Shown here one piece after another: positions 14,801 to 26,800 of a stretch of DNA of 64,000 nt. Position 1 is the first letter of the stretch, and each line of letters starts with the position of its first letter. Made by a program: the position numbers and the translations under genes. The notes under the pieces are model-generated. The model saw only the letters and a list, made by a program, of their open reading frames with translations. It did not search any database and was not told the origin of the DNA. Source of the stretch: Apus apus. Its lineage: Eukaryota; Chordata; Aves; Apodiformes; Apodidae. The stretch spans positions 13,582,780 through 13,646,779 of the forward strand of contig NC_067291.1 of NCBI RefSeq assembly GCF_020740795.1, written 5' to 3'.

Positions 14801-17800
14801 TAAAAATAAGGACAAAGTCAAGAATCAACTTCTAACATGCCCAGATTCCCACTTCAGGCTCTCGTTGCATGTTTTATGTCCCACTTCTTATGCCTTGACT
14901 TTTCTACAACCTTAAGTTTTTAAAAGGTCTGATTCACTTGTGTTCATTTATCTGTTTTGAGTCCTGTGGACCTTAGTTCATGCCTAGTTCTGACAGAGTG
15001 CCAAAGATGAAGTTAACTTGCTTAGAAGTCATGGAAATAACTAATCTGACAATCCAAAAACTCTTAAACTCTTCTTTCTAAAGTGGCTTTAAAAAAAAGT
15101 GGAGTCCAACAACTCTGGACTTGACATTTCTATCTAAGAACAGCACACATCATTACCTTCTTGAGGCAGTTTGCCACTTCAGAACTTAGGTGGGGTGTCT
15201 AGAAAGCAGCTTTCTCCTTTTGCTTTCAGCAAGGTTGCAATGGATCCTTAAATCCATGCTGATGCAGGGAGGTGATGAAAATACAGAATTGGCTTGTCAG
15301 GACTGAGCTTTCAGTGGACTCTTGCAGGGCCTGTCTGAGCAGCTGCCCTCTGGAATCAGAAGGGAGAGTTTACACAGAAGTAGCCAGCCCTCTTTAACCA
15401 TTGAAGAGGTAAAGATACTGCAGCTTCCTGGAAGACCTATTGAGTACATCCTCTTCCAGAGAAGAGCTCACCACCTCTACGAAGATCTGCTCTGCTCTCA
15501 GTTAATATCCCTACTTGCATCCCACAAGCTGCAAGCACCAAGGGATCCAACTTCAGGAAGCACTGGGCCCTCAGGTTGTGTGACAGATTTGGAGGTCTCT
15601 AGCCCTGCAACATCTGAATACCCGCAGCCATTTCTCCTGCCTTTGAGTCTGGGAAAAGCAGACATGAGGAGAAGCAGCTGCCAAGCTGATGGCATTAGTA
15701 CACTGGTATCAACTCTATATGCTTTTTAACCTTCCCAGGGGATTTTAGACTGCAAACCACACAGGAAACACCACATGAACAACAGAAATAAAGCTTCAGC
15801 TGTTTATTTCTGTCTAGAGTCAGAAATCCAGCTCTGTCCTGTAGAACTCACCCAGGGAGATAAGTCCTAAAAGTTCAGATTGTACCCCATGCCAGTCTAA
15901 CACTGCTCCAGAGCACCCTCTGATTTGAAGGCAGCTGGCAACTACTTCAGAATCCAAAACTAGCATAGCAACAGGTCAAGCTTGAGGTAAAGGCTGGAGG
16001 ATTCAGCAAATCCCAAATTTAGGCTACTTGTTTCACAGCAAATATATCAGGAATCCAACAAAAGCTGGAAGGACACCAGGATATTTGAGTTGGAGGCAGA
16101 GTATAGTCTGCTCGTGGTCTCGCCAGCACTCCACTTAACTCTGCCAAGTGATTTACTGCCTTACACAAAGGAAGTGCTAGGCATTCCCTGCCCTTTCCAA
16201 GGCTATAAAAGACTCGGGAAAGGTATGTCTCAAGAGATGCCCTAAAGAATAACTCCCTAAGGTCTGAAATACAGCTCCACAGAAGAAAGTGCTCAACTTT
16301 TATCAAAAAGCAAATGCTTTAAGGATGCCATGCTCAGTTCCCAAAGCATAGTAGCCTTAAAGCCACTAACAGCCTAGGGCATCAATACAAATTGAGGTAC
16401 TTTGTTTGTTTTTGTACTTGGTTTTCCACCAAGGATTAGATTGAATAACTAACAAACAAAGCATTACAGCCTACTTGCCTGTCAGACCCAGAATCTCAAA
16501 GCACAATATTTCTATTTTGGCAATTCAGCTGTTCCAGATAAACATTCAAACTGTTAATCCAAACTCTTAGCAAATCTAAATTCTTAAGTTTTTTGTTATC
16601 TTCAAAAAAGAAACCTAACACCAGTCTGCTAAAACCACAACTTCTGACATAACACATATGTAGATGTTTGCAGTAAAGAGGGACATAAAGGCTCAAGAGG
16701 TATCAGGAACAAGCAGATCAGGTCACAGGCAAAAAGGCCCCATTCTACAAGGACCATGCTACTCACTAGCAGGGCAATTAAGAATAGCTGGAGTCACCCT
16801 TAACACAGTTCCAAATCCTTTATTCCCTTTAGTTTCCAGGTTAATATTTCCTTATATTCAAGGAGAAAGCCCCAAATCATGGCAGTTAAGCACTACCAGT
16901 TCTGTAGGTATACTGTCATATCATAGAATTGTTGCTGTTCCTTGACATTTGTGTCACATCCAGGAAGCAATCCTCGCATGTCCCTCCAAGGACAGAAGTG
17001 TTCTTTCTGGGTAGGCTAGTACAAACTCCTCTCATACACTTTACAAAGCCTCAGAAGTTATGTTTATACTTCAGAGTCAGGTTTGTTTCACATTCCACTC
17101 AACTGACATTTCAGCATCTTACACATTTAGGAGCTGGGAGAAGAGACAAGGAAAAGTGAATCCCAGTATTAGCCTCCCCTCTTCTTCACATGCAAGTTCA
17201 GCTTAGTTTTTAAGAGAGTACAAAATTATTGTCCTCAGAGACAGCAGTTGCAATATGCTGAAGGAGACTGACCAAGCCCTAGGAATTCCACAAGCTTGAA
17301 AAACAAGTCCTCAGCTGCTGTGAAGCACCTACCATATGTGAACATCCGTGGAGAAGTGAGCTCAATGTTTGGTAAGGCTCCCAAGTGGTTCAGGACAGCA
17401 CACCTGTACCCATTTTTTTGAGCATAGTCAACAAAAGTGCGGATATACTGCTTTTCACTGTGGTTGGCAATCCCAGGGCAGATCACCATCGTGACATCAT
17501 CTGTGCACAGAAAGAGAAGGAAGTTAAGTAAATGTCACTTCATGCAAATTAAGAGAAGGTTTCAATTTCGGATTCCTGGGAAACCATCTACTAGAAGCAA
17601 GCCAAAAATCCTACTAGTCTGCCAAAAATCCAGTATGGGACTGGAGACCAGCAGCTCTAGTGCTACAGATGTGAAAAAGTAATTCATGTTATAGGAGATG
17701 AACAGTTTTCTAACTTCAGGGAAAGCTGCCCAAGCAGTTCTACAGGCACTGCCTAGAGACCAAGAGTAAACTATTCCTGTTGAAGGATGTTTTTGACATT

Positions 17801-20800
17801 ACACATGTTCTGCCTTCTGACAGCCTGTTCTGACTGCTAGATGTGTGGAAGCTCTGGAGCCCAGTGCTTGGTTATGCACCAAGTAGATGGGCTATATAAT
17901 TGTTCCCTCATTTCCCTTCCAGAGTTGGCTGTAACAGATCTTTGCTAAGCACAGACATTCTGACATTGGCCATCGTCTGCTTTGTGGCTAATCTAATGAT
18001 ATTTGATCTGCTGACACTGTTCACTAGTTTAACAAGACATCATTTCATCAACTAAGAAAGCAATTGTTGTAATTCAAGTAAGCACAGTAAATTACATTCA
18101 GGATTAACATGCACTTCAAATTAGCTATGGGACTCTTAGTGCAAAGCTCCACTGCTTAGCAGCTCTAGTCACTGAAGTTTTGCCTCGCTAGGAAAGCACT
18201 GCTCAGATACTCTCCAGTGACAAAGATAACAGTAACTGCTCTAGTGCAGCATTGTACCACGAGGATCTCAACGCTCACAGTCAAAAGAGCCCTGCTTTTT
18301 CTGAAGGCCAAGTGGGAGTCATAGGGTTACAGTGAAATCAGCTACTACAGGACTAAGCTGTGCTTCTGAAGTCAAGCCACAGCAACTCTGTTCTAAGTGG
18401 TGCTGTTTTTCACAGTAACAGTGAGATTGAAAGCTGATGTCCATGCTGAATATACATACACAACGTTGTAAAAATCACCATGATTTTCTACTTCTCATGG
18501 TGTTCTGTGTCTGGACTCCTTCATACTCTGTAAACATGGAATTAGTTTTTATGTGTATCTTTAAACATCTATTGTTAGTAAAGACTACCAAGAATATGAT
18601 TCTAAGGGGGAGGGAAAGTCTAGTTTCTTTTCCATACAAACCAGACTACAAAGCACCCAGCTTAGCCTGTGTTCTATGATCCCACTACCTTAACAGGCAA
18701 AGGGCACTCAAACAAGGTTTATCACCAGGTTCTCTTTGCCAGTCTCTCACTTGAGACACGGATTATGGAACATTTCTTCTGTTCCTTTACTTCTACAGTT
18801 CCTTAACTTCCCTTGCTACAGTTAATTATTCTAGTAGGGTCTCTCCTGCTGTCTGACATGTAGGTGTACATCAAGATAGCCTCCCAGCATCCACACATTG
18901 GTTCGTATTGCTAGGCAGGCCTCTTCTGTTGCCAGAATTATATCTATTCTTTCTGATAAATCAAGCAGCAGTGTTTGCATCCATCCCCCATAGAACAGAA
19001 TCCAGGTTAGCAGCTGGATGCAGCAGCTGTTTGACTGACCTCCAGTGCAGTGCTCAGACTGTGGCTCAAAGAGATCAAAGGTGGCTGTTGCTCCATCTGG
19101 CATCGTCAGGTACTTGCGGAGTCCATACGGATGTGGTGATCTCACTCTCCCCATTTTTCCATAAAGGGCAGTCTGGATATGTCCACTCTTTCCCCAGATC
19201 AGGGGTGGAATGTACCTGAAAGAGACAGTAATTTAATTGCTTATCCCTGCTGTGTTAAAAAGCTTTTGAGAACAGATTATCACTTCCATAACAGATATCC
19301 TCCTGGCTCCCAAATATAGTAACAAATAGGAAATTGTTTCTGTTATGACTGAACTGGCAGCACTGATCTGTGCAGTCTTACACAAGAGCAGAGACTGATA
19401 AGCTCTCAAAACTGACAAATCAGCACTGATAGCAGCAGCAGAAGCAAAAATCCACATTCCTCTATACGGAGACCTCATATGTGCAAACACTTTTCCAGGC
19501 AGAGGCCTTGTGTCTCAGTGACATTGGGACAGTGTGTTGCTGGCCACACTGACCTCCAAAACATGACAATGTAAATCTCACTATTGAAACATGGATGCTT
19601 CCTGGATTGAGCCACATGAACATGCATAAGCACTGGACTGTCCAAGTCAGTGGCAGAAACAGCACTGCTAGCAAGTTCTAGAAGCCTGAAAGCCCAAAGA
19701 CTTGATGGCTGGGATGATTTTAAAGAGAAATGCTTTTCCCAGTGAAGTGAAAAGGGGGATTTCACCTCACAAGCACAGCTCAGTAAAGCTGGGACAATTT
19801 TAAAAGGATCTGTCAGAACTGGCCGAACTCCACTGAATAATAAATCTCTTAAAAATAAGAGGGGAGACTAATAATTATGTTTATGCAGGATATATTAAAG
19901 CTAGGTGACAAAAGTGTTTTTGTTTCCCCCTCCTTCTCTCTCTCTTTTCCTGGCTTTCTGGTCCTCAAAAACAGCATGGGGGAAACAGCTATTAAGTGGA
20001 AGGAGTTAAAGGCTCAGCTATCAAGATTTTTTTAGTATAAGAAAAGCTGCACATGGTTTAACAGGAGACATACTTGCCCACATAATGGTGTGGCAGTCAC
20101 CTGGCCACACTGCAAAGGACAGACTAAGCCAGAGCCTTGAATAATATAGTTAAATCAGTTCTCAACAGGAAAGCATGAATGATCTATTGTTTAGAAGAGT
20201 AACAGTCATAGGGGACATCCAATTAAGGAGCTGTGGACTCTGCTACATAGAGACAGGTATCCAGAAGAAACTCAAGAGCTGCTGAAACCATCTTGGGTCC
20301 TGAGAGATTAGCAACTCCTTCCTAATTTATTATTTTTTTTAATAGGGAGGGCTTCCTGCAATTATTTCCTTTAAAGCTTGAGAAAATACAAAACAGAGCC
20401 TGTGCTTTCCTGTTTTCCCCCGTTCATTACTTAAGCCCGTAAGACACTAGAATGTGACAAACCTTGCCTTTGTGCTCTGACTCTACCTACTCACACAGCT
20501 GGATCTCTTCCCCACATCAGCTCTTACATGTTGTATCCACAACTCCCTGTTCTCCCTACACACTACTTCCTATAAAGACAACTTGTTTAGCAAGAGCAGA
20601 GCAGCACTGTACTTTCTCCCCATTTACTTGCCTCATCCAAGAGGGAGACTTCTGACAGTCAGTGCAGCTCATGGTACAGTTTGACTCAGTTTTTGCAAGT
20701 GCACTTCCCAAAGAGATAAAATTGATTCCTGTAGGAGACACCACTTCAATAAAAGCTACAAAAGCTGCCAGCTGATGCTTGTAACCTTGTAAATTGGCCC

Positions 20801-23800
20801 TCAGTGCATCCTGAATTAGACCACTCAGGTATAAAGCCCTTCAAAGAAGCTGCATGAGGCTAGTGGCACTATCTTTTATCATCGCAGCTTCTCTGTGCTG
20901 GGGGTAAGTACCACAGGGGTCTTGCCAGACACAGGGCACAGCATTCCAGCCCTGCACAGATTCCCAGCAATGATGGGGACTGTATGAGCTCATCCTCTGC
21001 AATTCCTGGTAGAGATGGAATGCAGTCAGTGGATACATTCCCCTGATTCAAAGTACACATGCATCAGGATAGTGCAGTCAGTGTAAACAAGGCAGCACAA
21101 GAACTACAGATGGTTCTGCTCAAGTCACATACAGCTCACTGCAGAGGGGTCTGAACAGCAACTATCATGCCAGATGGAAAAAAACACTGCTCTTCTAGCA
21201 TAAGAAAAAAATAGCAGCTGGCTTCACCCCAGTCATTTACTTTACACCCAGTTCAGGTCAGTAGCCATACCCCACACTAGACAGTGCTTGACTGGCTTTT
21301 TGTCTTCTGCCACAGAAGTCCTTTGCAGATGGGTTTTGCTACCAGCTTTTTTTTTTTTTTGAGGAGAGCTGTCAAAAACAACCTACAATAAGAATTGCCC
21401 TCCTTTAGAGGACATGCAGAAGAAATCAGAAGTCTTCAAAAGCCTCACCACTACTGCTGGAGTTTAAATGAAGACAAATGTCTTCATGCATAACACAAGT
21501 TAGTGTTGCTGAGCATCCAATGGACCGAGCTTGGTCTGTTATGGTAACTCCAGCCAGTTGTTTAGGCATCAAACAGCCTGCAAAGATTTGCTTGTCTTAG
21601 TCACTCTGCATGTAACTACACTCTTCCAGATAAATAATCAAAGGTCAAGTTCCAGAATGAGTAATGTGCATAGGACAATATTCTGATGCAGAGTTTTGTT
21701 ACTTAGTCATACTTAGGCATGTTAAATATATTTCTGCAGTTTGTGCTTAAAAATAAAGCAGTTCAAGCTCTGAAATAAATGCAAGTGTTAGAGCAGCAGC
21801 TTGTTATCTCACGTATCTTTTATTCTACTACTGTCCATCAGCTTTAAGCAATAGGCTTATGGTGAGACAGATATCCTAAAATCTGTTAAGTACCCAGGCT
21901 CCAGGAGAATGAACATCACAAGACTTGAAGAGGAAGAGGGGAGAAGAAATTGCCCAGATTGCATAGATCTTGCATAATCAACAAACAACTGAGAGTTTAA
22001 AACTCACCTTACCACACCAATGGAAAACAGGCAGTTATTAAAAATATTAGACTTTAATCTTCCAAGACAAGTTGCCAATCTAACCTACTACAAAGCCCTG
22101 TAAAGCCTTGACAGTAACAGAGTGCTGCCTCTGATATCATCAATTTCAGTAAAAGCTGTCCTCAGCTGATGGACAAGTTTGACTTTGCAAAGCATCCTTA
22201 GAGTCTATAGCAGAATTGGGCACATGGTCTGTCTGTCAGACTATTTCTCTTGACCCTCCATTTTAGCAACAGACAAATTTGTTTTTGAAAGTCTTCCTAT
22301 GAGTGACTTCTACCTACATTTTTGTCTACAAGAACTTCCAAGGCCAAGTACTAAGCATAATAGTCCTCAACAGTACATAACAGTGCAAAAACTGTACAGG
22401 ACTGAAGGATGTGTGGACTTTCAGCTTGCTTTTACTAAAACCACCCAATGAGGAGGGCAAAGAGAGAACTCTTTAGACACGAAGGTGCACAATACCACAC
22501 TGGTGAGGCAAAAAAAACCCAAACCCCAACCTAGCCAGGAATTATGCAAGAGTCCTCACCCTTTGAAAGCAGATCCGATAAACTAAATTTTACTTAAGCC
22601 ATATGATGTGAAAAACAATTCCAGGGATTTTTTCATACCCAATCCGGCTGAAGAGATCTAACTATCCAGGGCAAATTGTTTCACAATGAAGCCAACATTC
22701 CCCATGGCAAAAAGCTGAAAAGGGATGCTCTTCTGAAACAATCATCCTCGAGGCAGAACAACATGTACTCAAGCTATTTTTCTAATGTCTTACCTTAACA
22801 AAACAAGCTCAGCAGGGTATGACACATGAAAATGCGAGCTAGGTAATACTAAGCAACTAAGTGCTACCCAGTTTAAGGAGCATTCAAGCATTGCCCTTTA
22901 GATTTTACAGTAAAACTATCACTACTGCTAAATTTAACCATGCCTTCCAAACAAGGGCCACTCACTCGTAAAAGCAGGGGACTTCCTTCCAGCACTGATA
23001 TTAAGGAGAAAAAGGGAAGTGTTCAAGGACATGACAGACTTGAACTTCTCTATAATGCTTGCTATAAACCAAAGTGGTTTTGAAAAGCAGTGTACTGTAG
23101 AGATGATCCCAGTACACCAAGTTTCACTGTATGGAGATGATTTGCTATGCATTCCTCAGTGTGCCCTGTTCCAGTAAAGCTGCTCATGGGTGTAAGAGAA
23201 CATTTCCAATGTTCTGCAACAGCAGTTTAGAGATGACAGGAGCTGAGCAGCCAGCTGGGTGGCACTCAGGAAAATCTCTTGCTAAAGAGGTACACACATG
23301 CTCAGCCAAGGACAAGGATGATATACCACACCACCACTTGCTTGTCTGAAGCAAGTCCTGATAACACAGGAAATCTGAAGGCAAAGTTGTGTTGTAATAG
23401 AAACAAATATCTCAGGTTCCGTGAAGCAAAAATGGCTTTCCAGTTTTCTACAGACTGAGAGGCTTTCAAGCAACTAATTTCCCTGTTTTTATTTTGTCAG
23501 CTGCAATAAGTATTAGGCACTCCAAGTAAAGACATTTCTGAGGCAGGCAGTTAATGGCGTCCAGTAGCCAGTCTTGTAACTTCCAGTAACAGAAAGCAGA
23601 CAGGAGAACAGGTCTGGGGATGTCTGTTACTTTTTATGGAAGCTGATTTAAATGGCATAAGCAGCACAGAGTTCATCAGCCCTAACTGGCAAAGTGAATT
23701 CACAGCCAGTTACATAAATCTGCTCACAGATGCTTTAGCTCCAAATGCTCTGTTTGCAGCCCCACATCTCCATAGGTGGCTGTCCACACACAGTGCCCAA

Positions 23801-26800
23801 GAGCAAGAACATTCTAAGTGCTTCACAAACACTCTCCTAGTATTTTAATATTAAAAACAATTCCAACATGTGACTGTAGATTAAGTTTCCGTGGCTCTCA
23901 GGCAGCAGATTATGATTTTAGAGCACACACATCACCCAGTATGCAGGAATTTAGGAAAGCTGCAGCTGTATAAGCAGCTCACACAAAGCACATGAAAACG
24001 ATGCTATTTTTATTAGCAAGCATCAGCATTCAGGTCCTCAAAGATCTGAAGTGGAAGTTCAGCAATAGGCTTATTTCTGGAACATTACTTCACTTCATCT
24101 GAGGAGATTAACACTTAAACATTAACTCGTAGATCAGCTTTGATGTGTTGCAGTACATTAGGTACTAATGGGAAGAGAGCTGAACCTACAATTTGTCCAT
24201 GTCAGGGGACACTCCGAGAACTACAACCACCAGGGAGCTTTTTTTTTCTCCCACCCACCCCCCACATCCCCCCAGCTCCTTTTCTGAGCAGTTTGGAGGT
24301 ATATAAAGGATGCTTGAGAAAAAAAATAAATAAAAATCAAACCTCGTTTTAATCTTGTTCCTTATTTGATGCTAGAGAATGCAATTTGAATTCGACTCAA
24401 GAAATCTCATCTCAAAGTCCATGGGGTCCAACCCCCTCCACTCCAAATATGTAGAGGGCACCTTTATCTACATTAGCTCAACTAGACTGGTCAGTGTGAT
24501 GAAGACACAGCAAGCATGTTGCAGCAAAATTTGAAAGCAGCTTCCATGTCCTCTGAAAAATAAACTAACAGATGTGGAGTAGAAGTGCTTGCTTCCCATA
24601 GAAACTGCATGAAGTCAGAACTATTTAAAAGTACAGACTGACCTCCTTGGTTAAACCACCCCCTTCCCAATTTAGGCAGCTTTTGTTTAGTAAAACGCCC
24701 ATCACATCCCTCCTCAGTCTTCACTGACTACAAGAAGTATTCTAGTCAAAACAGGGCATGAGTATTAACAACACATCTTCCTTGTTGATGAGAGCTGGAG
24801 CACCTAGCAAGGACTCAGACCCCCTTCTTCCCTCCCTAAGGCTAATCCTTCAAGTAGGGAGCTACCATTCTTCTCTTACCTCTCAACATGTTCACCTGCT
24901 AAAGCTTCAGGAATAACATACTTCTTCTAGTATATTTTCATGGAAGCATTCCTCCCAAGGTAAACCACCAAGGACTGTTTGCTATCAGATGGAGCAGGAG
25001 AACGCTGAAAAGCTTGAAGCCAGCTTTTCTGACTACTTTTCCCCTTGCATCTAGCAGAACAGCAATGACAGAGCAAAAGCCTTCTGGTACCAGGCAGCCT
25101 GCTTATCCAGTTCAGGTTACTGTGCAGACAAAAGATAAGAAGGATCTAGGCTGGATCTTTGACAGTGTTTACTAACAGACTTGACAGTCACTTGCCTCAA
25201 TCTTCGAGGAGTTTGCCTTTACTAATAATAAAAATGTGCAGACTGCAAGGATAATTATTTTCTATAAGGATGACAGTTGTGCCTCACCTCTACAGAACAG
25301 AGATACATCCACATGCACTTGTTGTTAGAAGAAATTGGGAACTGCCAAAAAAATATCTAGATTCTTCCCTTCTGTACAACAAACAGTGGCCAAATTTGTC
25401 CTTATTAATCAAAGAGTCAATGCTGCATTTCTACAGGAATAAGAGAGCAGATGGCAAATTTTCTGTACCAATCTGAAAGACAGGAAAAGACGACAGCCAA
25501 AGCCAGGGGTTAGGCCCAAGTGTACCAATAGCTGTGCTGATATGCAAGAGCTTCTGTGCAAGAAGCAATTCTTTGAATGAAAAAGGGTTTGATTATGCTA
25601 TTTTCCTTGGTAAGGTAAAGTGCAAAGCTGGACAGGGGTAAAGGAAGGGACATAAAGAGATAAGAAAATATGAGCTCTAGGAGGACAGTTTATTGCTTAC
25701 CAGTATTTGATCAATACATAGAAAGCTTCTAGCAGTTTAGAGAATTGTAAAAAGCAGTACTAACATCTGCAAGCACAAGGTCTCTGGCACACATCCATCT
25801 CAGGCTGTTTTACTATCCAAAACTCTTAAATTATTCATCCACCACCACTTGGCTTACTGAATAACACTACAGTTACAAAGTACTCAGTAAGTCCATAGGT
25901 GAGGATGGTGCCATTAAAGGGAAATAAAATCCAGAAGTGTTTTTTTCCAAGTATTTTTGAATAGTCACACAGATAGAACAACTTTGCTTATTTCTGCATT
26001 CTCCCAAGCCACCCTGTTTGTTTTTTTCCAACAATAATTCACCCCTTCCTCCCTTATGACTGAAGGAGCTGAACAAACCAGGCCTGAAAGCCAGTTCACA
26101 GCTGTACAGAAGTATTGGACTTGCAACATATCTTAAAACAAACCCAGTCCTATTATAACAGGAGGGATTGCTGGGCTACTTACTTTGCTTCCATGGGAGA
26201 ATTTGAAAAGAGCTGCTTAATCAGCTTTCCTACCACTCTGGATAATTAGCAAGTAATCAAAGCCTCAGAAGATTTTTTCAGTGGAGTATGGAACAAGCTG
26301 TTTTCACATAGTTTGGAGGACTAATTAGCAAAAAGCTATTTCATGCATAATTGCAGGAATTTAAATATATTTGTTCCCCTTTAGTCTCCAGGTGACTTTC
26401 ATGCCTGAAAATAGGATTTTTATTTTTGTATTTAAAAAGTCTGATAACATCAATAGAATAGCAAAAAAATAAATCACACATCATCTTAGATTTGTCCTTC
26501 CTGTAAACCCTTTCAATCCCCAAGAATAATTACATTCCTGTTTCCCTTAAGACAAGAATACAGACAACAAGACTGAACAACTATCTGTTGACACATTTTG
26601 TTCTAGTTTGCCTCAAGGGCTTCCATGAGTGCAGGAAACAACATTCTGCCCATGAACCACATATGTTGGAAATCACTGCTACAGTTTTCAGAGAAGTTGG
26701 CAAGACTGAGCTCTGGGCTGATCCAGAGAAAGCAAACAACCCAAGAAAGCACATTATTAACAACATCAGGTTACTGCAAGAAACTCTTCACTCCAGCAAT

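Noticed and set aside
16918-16930. ATCATAGAATTG resembling the terminal repeats of CR1 elements
   Set aside because: A single short match with no neighbouring CR1 sequence.
24405-24500. Possible eroded CR1 LINE fragment (words such as GGGTCCAACCCCCTCC and ACTAGACTGGTCAG)
   Set aside because: The resemblance to the CR1 3' end is short and broken. An alignment against an avian repeat library would be needed to call it.
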